Below are positions 1-7,707 of a DNA stretch of 43,774 nt, one piece after another. This DNA is from Treponema sp. Lineage in GTDB: Bacteria > Spirochaetota > Spirochaetia > Treponematales > Treponemataceae. The position numbers were made by a program, and so were the translations under genes. How positions within the stretch are numbered: the stretch's first letter is position 1; each line of letters begins with the position of its first letter. The notes beneath the pieces are model-generated. The model saw nothing but the letters and a program-made list of their open reading frames with translations, was not told the origin of the DNA and did not search any database. The stretch covers positions 1-43,774 of the forward strand of contig SHOL01000002.1 in the NCBI GenBank assembly GCA_004294945.1, read 5' to 3'.

Positions 1-1028
1 CGCTCGAGTTCTTCGGCGCGGCCGATCAGCGGCTCGAGTTTTCCCGATTTTGCGAGCGAAGTGAGTTCGGTGGTAAACCGCTCCAGAAAGGCGCGCTTTG
101 GACTTTTCGGCCGGAGCCCCGCGTCGGATAGTGCGTCGGACAGTGCGTCGCGGCCGCCCTCCAGGCCGTTGTCGTGACCGCCCTCCAGGCCACCGTCGCC
201 GAACAGGCTGTTCTCTCCGCCGGAGTTCTCCCCGCCGGAGTTCTCTCCCGCACAGTCGTCAGAGTTCCCGGATGGCGAGCCCGAACCGCCGCGGCGCGAA
301 GCAGTTCCCGAACTGCGCCGTCGGTTGGGGCCTCCTGCTCCTCCGTTGAAAAAATCATCTGGGAACATCGGGTCGTCTGTGTCGTCTACATTGTCCGCAT
401 CTTCCATCCGGCTGTACGGTTCCCGTCCGTGCTTTGGATTGCCACCGGCAGTTCCGCCGGTAGTGCCGCCAGCAACGCCGCCGCCAGAACTTCCCCGGGC
501 TCCACCGCTTCCGTCGTCCATTCCGTCCTCATCGTCGTCGTCCGAAGGAACAAACAAATCCGGCCCGCTGGACGCACCGTATTCATCTCCTGCTTCGTCA
601 TCGACTAGGCCGTGGCTTATCACTTCCAGGAGCACCAGCCGAACGATTCCGCCGCGGCGCATAAAATACGAGCAATAGTTTTTCTGTTCGTCCAAAAGGC
701 TTACCAGAATGTCGGTCATGTCGAGCACCGGCTTTTCCGCGCTCCTGCAGTGGAGCACGGCACGCTGAAGCACGTCCTGGAAGCCGAGGGTCTGCAACGG
801 CTCTTTCGTCGTCAGCACGGGTATGTTCTTCCTGAGGTATTCGTCGGTACTTTCGTAAATATAGGAAAGATCTGCGCCGCACAGCGTCAGGATTTTCAGT
901 GCCGACGGATGGTCGAGCAAGGCAAGGAGCATATGCTCCGGAGTGACATATTCATGTCCGCGAATACGCGCGTCGGTCCATGCCTGGTCCAACACCTTCT
1001 GGACAACAGAGCTAATCTTAATTTTCAC
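1..1028 (-). CDS. clpA: ATP-dependent Clp protease ATPase subunit ClpA (N-terminal part, cut by window edge)
   Basis: ClpA is the AAA+ unfoldase that feeds substrates to ClpP in the cytoplasm. Only 342 codons lie in the window. A GTG start at 1026-1028 overlaps the clpS stop (GTGA), and the frame stays open to the edge. Residues about 1-143 form the Clp N domain (EHMLLALLDH near 31-40, a second repeat near 82-115) that binds ClpS. Residues about 146-312 are a very long low-complexity linker: an acidic DDDDEDGMDD stretch, Gly/Ser runs and short repeats (ENSGG, LEGG, ALSD). The first AAA module then begins (FLERFTTELTSLAKSGKLEP, followed by LIGRAEELE). E. coli ClpA has a linker of only about 25 residues, so the expansion is unusual. 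Identity is secure from the N domain, the D1 start and the coupling to clpS. The ATPase motifs and the ClpP-binding loop lie outside the window. Confidence 0.9.
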   Translation of the reverse strand, partial: MKIKISSVVQKVLDQAWTDARIRGHEYVTPEHMLLALLDHPSALKILTLCGADLSYIYESTDEYLRKNIPVLTTKEPLQTLGFQDVLQRAVLHCRSAEKPVLDMTDILVSLLDEQKNYCSYFMRRGGIVRLVLLEVISHGLVDDEAGDEYGASSGPDLFVPSDDDDEDGMDDGSGGARGSSGGGVAGGTTGGTAGGNPKHGREPYSRMEDADNVDDTDDPMFPDDFFNGGAGGPNRRRSSGTASRRGGSGSPSGNSDDCAGENSGGENSGGENSLFGDGGLEGGHDNGLEGGRDALSDALSDAGLRPKSPKRAFLERFTTELTSLAKSGKLEPLIGRAEELE

Positions 1029-1330
1029 AGTTTCTCCATTACGCAGCGGAGGGGAAATCCGTTCTGCCGAGCAACCTCGTGCACTTGCAGGCACCGGGTT
1101 GCTGCGATGTCGTAGGTATAGGCTCCCACAATGCCTCTACCCTTCTTGTGCACATCTTCCATAATTATATACGCATCGTCGTGGCTTTTGTGAAACACGG
1201 CCATCAGAACGGCGACCACAAAATCCTTCGTGGTAAAATCATCGTTCAACAGCAGCACGCGGTATTGCGCCGGCTCCTGAATATCTTCCGAGAAGAGTGT
1301 ATGCTGTTCAACTTTATTCTGCGTGCTCAT
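1025..1330 (-). CDS. clpS: ATP-dependent Clp protease adaptor ClpS
   Basis: ClpS docks on the ClpA N domain and delivers N-degron substrates to ClpAP. The 101-residue protein has the family core: YRVLLLNDDFTTKDFVV (the N-degron pocket strand with the conserved NDD), the helix around VLMAVFHKSHDDAYIIM, and the GRGIVGAYTYDIAATR segment. Length matches the family (about 100-106). It overlaps the downstream clpA start by four bases, so the two are translationally coupled and give the adaptor and its partner together. The start ATG at 1330 lies about 75 bases below a TATAAT -10 element at 1410-1415. Confidence 0.95.
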   Translation of the reverse strand: MSTQNKVEQHTLFSEDIQEPAQYRVLLLNDDFTTKDFVVAVLMAVFHKSHDDAYIIMEDVHKKGRGIVGAYTYDIAATRCLQVHEVARQNGFPLRCVMEKL

Positions 1331-1409
1331 ATACTAAAAAATACTGCAAAAAGGCCCTGGAAACAACTGGATATCGCAAAGAACTTGCATTGAATGCGCT
1401 TCGCGTGGC

Positions 1410-1415
1410 ATTATA
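1410..1415 (-). promoter_or_regulatory. Putative -10 element for clpS-clpA
   Basis: Read on the minus strand this is TATAAT, a perfect -10 hexamer in the short divergent gap between clpS and the exonuclease gene. No convincing -35 hexamer sits 16-18 bases upstream, and that position already lies in the opposite-strand coding region. The call rests on the -10 alone. Confidence 0.35.
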
Positions 1416-1421
1416 GCACCC

Positions 1422-2201
1422 ATGAAATCCGTCATATCCTGGAACGTAAACGGCATCCGCGCCGCAGAGAAAAAAGGCTTCCTCGACTGGCTCGCCCTCG
1501 AGTCCCCCGACATCCTGTGCCTCCAGGAAACCAAGGCCCACAAGGGCCAGCTCAACCCGGAACTTGTCAATCCGGTTCTTTCCGACGGCACACAGTACCT
1601 TTCCTGGTGGAGTTCGGCAAAAAAAGCCGGCTACTCCGGCACTGCACTATACAGCAAAACCGAACCGGTGAACATCATCCCCTTCGGCTACCCCGAATTC
1701 GACGACGAAGGCCGCGTCGTCATGGCCGAGTTTCCCGAAGCCGTCGTCATCTCCGCGTATTTTCCCAACTCCCAGGAAGCAGGCGCCCGGCTCGGCTACA
1801 AACTGGACTTCTGCGCTGCGATGCTCGAAACCTGCAACCGTCTTGTTGCATCCGGAAAACATATCATTCTCTGCGGCGACTACAATATCGCCCACAAGCC
1901 CATCGACCTCGCAAATCCCAAAACCAACGAAGGCAATCCGGGCTACCTCCCGCAGGAGCGCGCCTGGATGGACGAGTTCACCGGCGCAGGCTACGTCGAC
2001 ACCTTCCGCGCTTTCTGCTCCGAGCCTCACCAGTACACCTGGTGGAGCTACCGCTTCCGTGCCCGCGAAAAGAATATCGGCTGGCGCATCGACTACACCT
2101 GCGTCGATCCCGCCTTTATGCCTTTTGTTACAACCTCAACCATCCTCAAGGACGTACAGGGCTCGGATCATTGCCCCGTCAAGCTGACGTATGAGAATTA
2201 A
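1422..2201 (+). CDS. Exodeoxyribonuclease III / AP endonuclease (Xth family)
   Basis: Mg-dependent DNA repair nuclease of the exonuclease III/EEP superfamily, which cuts 5' of abasic sites and trims 3' ends. The 259 residues show every family motif: SWNVNGIRA near 6-14 (Asn10), CLQETKA near 33-39 (metal-binding Glu36), the GDYNIAHKPIDL catalytic block, WRIDY before the C-terminus and GSDHCPV at the end (catalytic Asp-His). Length is typical (250-270). The start is the ATG at 1422, just behind a CATTATAG stretch, with no clear Shine-Dalgarno; a near-leaderless message from a TTGCAT/CATTAT promoter (1385-1414) is possible. It overlaps the rhomboid gene by 11 bases. Confidence 0.93.
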   Translation: MKSVISWNVNGIRAAEKKGFLDWLALESPDILCLQETKAHKGQLNPELVNPVLSDGTQYLSWWSSAKKAGYSGTALYSKTEPVNIIPFGYPEFDDEGRVVMAEFPEAVVISAYFPNSQEAGARLGYKLDFCAAMLETCNRLVASGKHIILCGDYNIAHKPIDLANPKTNEGNPGYLPQERAWMDEFTGAGYVDTFRAFCSEPHQYTWWSYRFRAREKNIGWRIDYTCVDPAFMPFVTTSTILKDVQGSDHCPVKLTYEN

Positions 2202-2919
2202 ATACAACGCCCCGACCACGCTCACCTACTCCTTTTTCTGTACCCTCGTCGTCGCACTCGACCAGCACTACCTCTACGGCCTCGTCCGCGCCTTCTTCAC
2301 CGTGCCGAACGCGCTCCTGTTCGACCTCTTCGATCCGCTCAACTACCTCAGGCTCTTCACCCATATCGCGGGCCACGCCGACTGGAACCATCTCGTCAGC
2401 AACCTCGCCTACATACTCCTGCTCGGCCCCATGCTCGAAGAAGCCTACGGTTCGCTCACGATGCTCCTGATGATCGTCGTTACCGGCTTTATCACCGGCG
2501 TCCTCAATATCTGCTTTTTCCCGCACCCCCTGCTCGGCGCCTCGGGCGTCGTCTTCATGATGATACTCCTCGCCTCCTTCACCAACCACGGAAAAAACGA
2601 CATTCCCCTCACCTTCATCCTGATCGTCATCCTCTACCTCGGCCGGGAAATCCTCAACGCCTTCAAGGGCGACGACATCTCCCAGTTCGCCCACCTCGCA
2701 GGCGGTTTTTGCGGCAGCCTCTTCGGCTTTTTCAAACCCTCCAAAAGCGGCGCCCCGACGGTAAGCCAAAACATCCGCATCTACGCCCAACCGGCCCCAA
2801 AAACGTCCACCCCGAGCGGTGCAGCAGGCCCGGTCCCAAAAACGTCCACCCCGAAATCCTCCCGCCCAAAATCGAATCCATCCAAAACCGCCCGCCTAAA
2901 AATAGACCGCGGAGATTGA
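2191..2919 (+). CDS. Rhomboid family intramembrane serine protease
   Basis: Polytopic membrane protease that cleaves substrates within the bilayer. The catalytic dyad is visible: GASG with Ser118 at 116-119, and the partner His168 in FAHLAGGF. The family HxxxN motif is HLVSN at 67-71 after ADWN. About six hydrophobic segments lie between residues 12 and 182. A Pro/Ser/Lys-rich, probably cytoplasmic tail follows (about 183-242) and contains PKTSTP twice, encoded by an exact 20-base direct repeat. Native substrates are unknown. The gene starts inside the 3' end of the exonuclease gene and ends 31 bases before prfA, so co-transcription is likely. The tail is not needed for catalysis in known rhomboids and looks like a local repeat expansion. 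Confidence 0.88.
   Translation: MRIKYNAPTTLTYSFFCTLVVALDQHYLYGLVRAFFTVPNALLFDLFDPLNYLRLFTHIAGHADWNHLVSNLAYILLLGPMLEEAYGSLTMLLMIVVTGFITGVLNICFFPHPLLGASGVVFMMILLASFTNHGKNDIPLTFILIVILYLGREILNAFKGDDISQFAHLAGGFCGSLFGFFKPSKSGAPTVSQNIRIYAQPAPKTSTPSGAAGPVPKTSTPKSSRPKSNPSKTARLKIDRGD
2796..2854 (+). repeat. Direct 20-bp repeat in the rhomboid tail, 39-bp period
   Basis: An identical 20-base stretch occurs at 2796-2815 and 2835-2854. The 39-base period keeps frame and encodes PKTSTP twice. It looks like an in-frame duplication in a non-catalytic tail. Confidence 0.9.
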
Positions 2920-2950
2920 AGCGCCTACCGCGATTTGATATATTCAACGC

Positions 2951-4021
2951 ATGCGTGACAGACTCGACAGGCTCGCCCTTCGCTTCAAAGAACTCGACAC
3001 CGAGATTCAGAATCCCGACCTCATCCGGGACGCCAAAAAATACAAAGACACCATGCGCGAGCATGCCTACCTTTCGGAACTTATGGAAGAGTATGGACGC
3101 TTCACGAACATTGAACGCTCCATCGAAGAAACGAAAGCGCTCATCACGGACGCCGACGATCACGAAATGCGCGAGCTGGCCCGCAATGAACTTGCCGACC
3201 TCGAAAGTTCCTTCGAAGAAAGCGAACAGAAACTCAAGGTACTCCTGATACCGCCGGATCCGCTCGAAGAAAAAAACATCATCATGGAAATCCGCGGCGG
3301 CACCGGCGGCGAGGAAGCAGCGCTTTTCGCGGCCGACCTCTTCCGCATGTACACCCGCTTCGCCGAATCGCGCGGCTGGAAATACGAAATTATGTCCGCA
3401 AACGAAACCGCACTTGGGGGCTACAAGGAAATCACGCTTTCAATCTCCGGCAAGTACGTGTATGGCAGCCTCCGCTATGAATCCGGCGTGCACCGCGTCC
3501 AGCGGGTTCCGGAAACCGAAGCTTCAGGCCGCATCCAGACGAGCGCAGCCACCGTCGCCGTTCTCCCGGAAGCCGAAGAAACCGAAATCGACATACGCCC
3601 CCAGGATCTCCGCATCGACGTCATGCGCGCCGGCGGTCCCGGAGGCCAGTGCGTCAACACCACCGATTCTGCCGTACGCCTCACGCATATCCCTACCGGC
3701 ATCGTTGTTATCCAGCAAGACGAAAAAAGCCAGATCAAGAACAAGGCAAAGGCAATGCGCGTTTTGCGCACCCGTCTTTTTGAGCTCGAAGAAAACAAGA
3801 AAAACTCGGAACGCGCAGCAAACAGGAAACATCAGGTTGGCTCGGGAGACCGCTCCGAGCGTATTCGCACCTACAATTTTCCCCAGAACCGACTGACTGA
3901 TCATCGCATCAACCTCACGCTGTACAAGCTCGACCTCGTGATGCAGGGAGATCTCGACGAACTCATCGATGCACTGTGCATCGCTTCGCGCGAAGAACAG
4001 CTCAAGGCAGAGCTCGCCTGA
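2951..4021 (+). CDS. prfA: Peptide chain release factor 1
   Basis: RF1 recognises UAA and UAG in the ribosomal A site and triggers hydrolysis of peptidyl-tRNA. The 356 residues are standard length. The GGQ loop is at 231-233 in [19 protein letters not shown]; its Gln is the target of PrmC methylation. The stop-codon tripeptide reads P-E-T at 187-189 in [10 protein letters not shown], the PxT form of RF1 and not the SPF form of RF2. The [12 protein letters not shown] motif near 117-127 is also typical. It is followed after 16 bases by prmC, the enzyme that modifies it, a widely conserved pairing. Confidence 0.97.
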   Translation: MRDRLDRLALRFKELDTEIQNPDLIRDAKKYKDTMREHAYLSELMEEYGRFTNIERSIEETKALITDADDHEMRELARNELADLESSFEESEQKLKVLLIPPDPLEEKNIIMEIRGGTGGEEAALFAADLFRMYTRFAESRGWKYEIMSANETALGGYKEITLSISGKYVYGSLRYESGVHRVQRVPETEASGRIQTSAATVAVLPEAEETEIDIRPQDLRIDVMRAGGPGGQCVNTTDSAVRLTHIPTGIVVIQQDEKSQIKNKAKAMRVLRTRLFELEENKKNSERAANRKHQVGSGDRSERIRTYNFPQNRLTDHRINLTLYKLDLVMQGDLDELIDALCIASREEQLKAELA

Positions 4022-4037
4022 CGGGAGGGATCGGAAC

Positions 4038-5006
4038 ATGACCGCCGCCGAAGCAAAAAAACAGGGAGTCGCCCTGCTTGGCGGCTTTTCTTCCTCGCCG
4101 GAACTGGATGTTTCCGTCCTGCTCTCCAATTTATTGGGCGTCGGCCGCTCTGCGCTTGCAGCTCATCCCGAGCTGGAAATGGGCAGTTTGGAAACCCGCT
4201 TTTTTGAGCTGATCGAACGCCGCCGGCTAGGAGTGCCTGTAGCCTATCTCACCGGCGTCAAGGAATTCTGGGCTCTTCCCTTTCATGTAACTCCCGACGT
4301 CCTTATCCCGAAACCGGATACCGAAATTCTTGTGGAACGCGCGATCGACCTCCTCAAGCGGTTTACAAGCACCCGCGGGATCCCCGCTCAAGCCGGCGGC
4401 CAGCTTCCCGCCCAAGCCCTCGACCATTCTCCCGCTCAAGCCGCAGGCCCCATTCATGTTCTCGACGTCTGCACCGGTTCCGGCTGCATCGCCATTTCTC
4501 TCAAGCATGCCTGCCCCCGGGTTCACGCAACCGCTACCGACATAAGCGAAGCCGCTCTTGCCGTTGCCCGACATAACGCAACTGTACTGTTAGGAAACCC
4601 GGAAGCAGTAACTTTTCTCCATGGAGACCTCCGTGACGGTCTTCCGCCCTGTCGCAGAGCACAACCTCCAGACAGCACATCACCGGTCCTGAGTACAGAA
4701 GGCTGGTCGCTCATCGTCTCGAATCCCCCGTACGTACCCACAAAACAGGCACAAGCCCTGCTCCTTGACGGGCGAAGCGAACCGCTTCTTGCCCTGGACG
4801 GGGGAACAGACGGGCTCGACCTCGTCAAACCGCTCGTCCGTCACGCCTTCGGGGCTCTTTCACGCGGAGGCTATCTGCTCGTCGAAACCGGTGAATACAA
4901 TGCTGCCAAAGCCGCGGAATACTTCAAGCACACAGGATTTATCGATATACTCATACACAGGGATCTGGAAAACCAGGAACGCGTCGTAGAAGGAAGAAAA
5001 CCATGA
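4038..5006 (+). CDS. prmC: Release factor N5-glutamine methyltransferase
   Basis: SAM-dependent enzyme that methylates the GGQ glutamine of RF1 and RF2. The start is the ATG at 4038, behind a GGGAGGG ribosome site; an upstream in-frame ATG inside prfA is unlikely. The N-terminal helical domain covers about 1-95. The Rossmann domain begins with VLDVCTGSGCIAISL (motif I) and holds the diagnostic SNPPYVP catalytic motif and a C-terminal GGYLLVETG segment. Two insertions stand out: three degenerate 8-residue repeats starting PAQA at about 116-139, just before motif I, and a Pro/Ser-rich stretch (PPCRRAQPPDSTSPVLS) before NPPY. The 322 residues therefore exceed the E. coli enzyme (277). The last four bases overlap the next start (ATGA). 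Confidence 0.95.
   Translation: MTAAEAKKQGVALLGGFSSSPELDVSVLLSNLLGVGRSALAAHPELEMGSLETRFFELIERRRLGVPVAYLTGVKEFWALPFHVTPDVLIPKPDTEILVERAIDLLKRFTSTRGIPAQAGGQLPAQALDHSPAQAAGPIHVLDVCTGSGCIAISLKHACPRVHATATDISEAALAVARHNATVLLGNPEAVTFLHGDLRDGLPPCRRAQPPDSTSPVLSTEGWSLIVSNPPYVPTKQAQALLLDGRSEPLLALDGGTDGLDLVKPLVRHAFGALSRGGYLLVETGEYNAAKAAEYFKHTGFIDILIHRDLENQERVVEGRKP
4383..4454 (+). repeat. Three degenerate 24-bp tandem units inside prmC
   Basis: Units begin at 4383, 4407 and 4431 with cccgctcaagcc or cccgcccaagcc. The exact 24-base spacing adds eight residues per unit (PAQA plus four variable residues). Confidence 0.85.
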
Positions 5007-6817
5007 CTGACGACCCCGAAATCAAAACATTCTTCGCGGACTTTCCCCGCTACACCGAAGAAGACCGTACACTCATATCGGCTGCCTACCGGTATGCTAG
5101 CGAACGCGGACAACCGGCGACCCGTTCGTCGGGAGAACGCTGGATCGCCCACCCGCTGCGGGTCGCACGTATCATTGCCGGGCTCGGACTTGATGCCGAA
5201 GCCGTTGCCTGCGCACTTCTCCACGGTCTTTCTTCACCCGAATCAGGCGACGCATTCAACAAAGAGCTGGAAACAGTGTTCAGTCCGACAATTGCGCGCC
5301 TCGTAGACGGTACCTCGCGCATTTCAGGGCTCAAGATGCGGAACAAAACCATTCAGCAAGCCGAAGCTATTCGGAAAATGTTCTTTGCAATGGTAGACGA
5401 CCTCCGCATCATCCTGGTCCGGCTCGCCGACCGGCTGGACAAAATGCGTACGCTCAAAGCGTATCCGGAAGATGAACGCAAACGCATTGCGCAGGAAACT
5501 GTGGACATTTGGGCACCCTTAGCCAACCGCCTCGGTATCGCTCCGATCAAAGTCGAGCTTGAAGATCTCGGCCTGAAATATACCAACCGCGAAGTCTACG
5601 ACCAGATAAAGAATCTCGTAGCCGCAAAGAAAAACGAACGATCCGAGTTTCTCATCAGGGCCGAAACAGAACTCGTTCAGGCAGCCGCCCGTGCGGGCAT
5701 CAACATAAGAGTCAAATCGCGCGCAAAGCATTTTTGGTCCATCTACCAGAAAATGAAAAAGCGCAACAAGGCCGCAGACGAACTCTTCGACCTTCTCGCA
5801 ATGCGCGTTATCTGCCCCACCCCGAACGACTGCTACGCCGTGCTCGGCCTTGTCCATTCCATCTGGAAACCCCTGGACGGCCGGTTCAAGGATTACATCG
5901 CCATGCCCAAATCGAACGGCTACCAGAGTCTCCACACCACCGTCATGAGCATCGAAGGAATGCCGCTGGAAATCCAAATCCGCACGCCCGACATGCACCA
6001 GATTGCCGAAAGCGGCGTTGCAAGCCACTGGCTCTATAAAAAAGGAACCTCAAAAGAATCTGTTTCTGCGGAAACTATTCCCGTAGTAAACCGGCTCCGG
6101 GAACTTGCAAAAAGCGGCTTCACAGGCGAAGACTTCCTGGTACAAATCAAGGCAGACCTCCTCGGCGATTCCATTTTTGTATTCACCCCCAGAGGTGACA
6201 TCATTGAGCTGCCCTCGGGTTCCACACCCATCGATTTCGCGTACACAATCCATTCCGCTGTCGGCGAAAAAATCGTCGGTGCAAAGGCGAACGGGGCAAT
6301 CATTCCGCTGTCCCAGGCGCTGAAAAACACGCAGGTCGTCGAGATTATCACCCATCCGCAAGCACGCCCGACCATTAACCAGTACCACAGCGTGCGAACT
6401 GCAAAGGCCAGGCAAAAAATCCGATCCTGGCTGCAGGAGCACGATCCGGGCGTCGTCTTCGAGAAAAAAGAAGTTAGTGAAACCGATAAACAAGGAGAAA
6501 CTCAGCGTCAGGCGGTGCACCACAAGGGACTGCTCAGCCTGCACGGAACCCCCGAAACAGTACCGCAGTTCGATTCGGCGGTCCTGAAAATCCGGGTGGG
6601 CGACACTACCAATTTTTTGATTAAATTCGCAAACTGCTGCTCGCCAAAACCTCCGTCCCCCATAATCGGCTATGTGTCGCGGGGCAGAGGAATTATTATA
6701 CATCGAACCGATTGCACCAATCTCGGCAAAATTCCGGAGATTTCCAACCGGAGCATACCGGTGGAATGGGAATTGCCGCCAGATGAAAAGAAACCGGCAA
6801 AATCCGGAAAAAAATAG
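5003..6817 (+). CDS. RelA/SpoT-family (p)ppGpp synthetase, hydrolase site degenerate, no ACT domain
   Basis: Makes the alarmone (p)ppGpp from ATP and GTP/GDP in response to starvation. Order: degenerate HD domain (about 25-190), synthetase domain (about 235-350; FDLLAMR, DYIAMPKSNGYQSLHTTV and the catalytic LEIQIRT), TGS domain (about 390-450; IFVFTPRGDIIELPSGSTPI), and a conserved-cysteine domain near the end (FANCCSPKP, Cys545-546). The first metal His of the HD site (IAHP, His50) is present, but the paired HD reads His74-Gly75 (LLHGLSSPES in place of LLHDxxED). The hydrolase is therefore probably inactive, making this RelA-like in output. It stops at 604 residues soon after the cysteine domain, so the C-terminal ACT/RRM module of long RSH proteins (usually 700-750 residues) is missing. 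The start overlaps the prmC stop. Confidence 0.92.
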   Translation: MTDDPEIKTFFADFPRYTEEDRTLISAAYRYASERGQPATRSSGERWIAHPLRVARIIAGLGLDAEAVACALLHGLSSPESGDAFNKELETVFSPTIARLVDGTSRISGLKMRNKTIQQAEAIRKMFFAMVDDLRIILVRLADRLDKMRTLKAYPEDERKRIAQETVDIWAPLANRLGIAPIKVELEDLGLKYTNREVYDQIKNLVAAKKNERSEFLIRAETELVQAAARAGINIRVKSRAKHFWSIYQKMKKRNKAADELFDLLAMRVICPTPNDCYAVLGLVHSIWKPLDGRFKDYIAMPKSNGYQSLHTTVMSIEGMPLEIQIRTPDMHQIAESGVASHWLYKKGTSKESVSAETIPVVNRLRELAKSGFTGEDFLVQIKADLLGDSIFVFTPRGDIIELPSGSTPIDFAYTIHSAVGEKIVGAKANGAIIPLSQALKNTQVVEIITHPQARPTINQYHSVRTAKARQKIRSWLQEHDPGVVFEKKEVSETDKQGETQRQAVHHKGLLSLHGTPETVPQFDSAVLKIRVGDTTNFLIKFANCCSPKPPSPIIGYVSRGRGIIIHRTDCTNLGKIPEISNRSIPVEWELPPDEKKPAKSGKK

Positions 6818-6901
6818 CCGGAATGCCACTGGAGGCCTTTCGTCATTCCGCCCCCGGCATTCCGGCCATCTGCATTCCGGCCATCTGCATTCCGGCCATC
6901 T
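6817..6901. repeat. 15-bp tandem array (x3) with an upstream complementary arm, between convergent genes
   Basis: Units of gcattccggccatct lie at 6857-6871, 6872-6886 and 6887-6901. Just after the rel stop, gccggaatgcc (6817-6827) is the perfect complement of ggcattccggc at 6856-6866 and can also pair, one base shorter, with the later units. The array may work as a bidirectional terminator between rel and the CBS-ACT gene. No long T-run follows, so the terminator role is inferred. Confidence 0.75.
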
Positions 6902-6931
6902 GCATTTTGCCTTTCGGCATACTGAAACTCG

Positions 6932-7570
6932 TCAGCGTACGTCGATAATCTCCAGAGCAAACGGCTGAATTGCTTCAACAAGTTTTGGCCGGTCAATGCC
7001 GCTCACCTTCAGAATACACATCTTGCTTGTTACGTCCTTGCCGTCGCAAATCAGCAGCGAAATAATGTTTCCGCCCATATCTGCAATAGTCTGGGATATC
7101 ACTTTCAGCTCGCCCGTGCGCTCCGGCAAAAGAATAGTCAGACGAACCCCTTCCTGGCGGGCTCCGAACAGGTTTATAAACAACCGATACAAATCGCCGT
7201 CAGAAACGATTCCAACAAGGGCTCCGTCCCGCATTACCGGCAACGCACTGATATTATTGTCTACCATTATTCTGGCAGCTTCCTCTACCACTACATCTTC
7301 CTCTACAGTCACAACCTTTTTTTGCATCACTTTCTCGACTTTCAACTTGGAAAGGAGATAACTCATTTCATACATATCAAGCGTTGTCGCAACAGAGGGG
7401 CTCGCGTTTATCAAATCACGTTCGGTAACGATGCCGACCAGCTTGTTGTTCTTGTCCAGAACCGGCAGCCTGCCGACTTTTTCCTTTTTCATAAAAGCCC
7501 GCGCATCGGGAACCGACATGTCGGGATGAATATACAAGGGGTTTCGGGTCATCACATACGAAACATTCAT
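6932..7570 (-). CDS. CBS-pair plus ACT domain protein (AcuB-like)
   Basis: A 212-residue predicted cytoplasmic ligand-sensing protein with no catalytic domain. Two CBS repeats are clear: MTRNPLYIHPDMSVPDARAF with GRLPVLDKNNKLVGIVTERD, then KVMQKKVVTVEEDVVVEEAA with ISALPVMRDGALVGIVSDGD. CBS pairs commonly bind adenine nucleotides. Residues about 140-212 fit an ACT domain (VRLTILLPERTGELKVISQT, then IADMGGNIISLL), a fold that often binds amino acids. The start ATG at 7570 has AGGAGG six bases upstream. It has its own promoter but also lies directly downstream of livF on the same strand. A role as a sensor tied to branched-chain amino acid uptake is inferred from domains and position only. Confidence 0.85.
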   Translation of the reverse strand: MNVSYVMTRNPLYIHPDMSVPDARAFMKKEKVGRLPVLDKNNKLVGIVTERDLINASPSVATTLDMYEMSYLLSKLKVEKVMQKKVVTVEEDVVVEEAARIMVDNNISALPVMRDGALVGIVSDGDLYRLFINLFGARQEGVRLTILLPERTGELKVISQTIADMGGNIISLLICDGKDVTSKMCILKVSGIDRPKLVEAIQPFALEIIDVR

Positions 7571-7672
7571 AAGAATCCTCCTAAGCTTCAAGAGTTAACA
7601 GAACGTGTTCGGCTGTCTCACCGCAAGGCTCTTTATAAAAATTGAAGTGTTTAAAAAAAGTAGCCAGTGTTT

Positions 7673-7701
7673 ATTATACCATAGAAGCCTGTGGCGCACA
7701 A
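7673..7701 (-). promoter_or_regulatory. Sigma70-type promoter for the CBS-ACT gene
   Basis: Minus-strand -35 TTGTGC (7696-7701) and perfect -10 TATAAT (7673-7678), 17 bases apart, in the gap after the livF stop. The predicted leader is about 95 bases. Confidence 0.6.
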
Positions 7702-7707
7702 AAACAC

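Noticed and set aside
26-882. Three separate short minus-strand frames at the left edge
   Set aside because: They are out-of-frame shadows. One continuous frame from the GTG at 1028 reads through the whole region as ClpA with no stop or frameshift.
6857-6901. CRISPR-like repeats
   Set aside because: Units are 15 bases, directly adjacent, without spacers, and no cas genes are present.
6932-7570. CBS-ACT protein as the missing ACT half of Rel
   Set aside because: It is on the opposite strand, has two complete CBS modules and is a full gene with its own promoter and start, so it is not a split fragment of rel.
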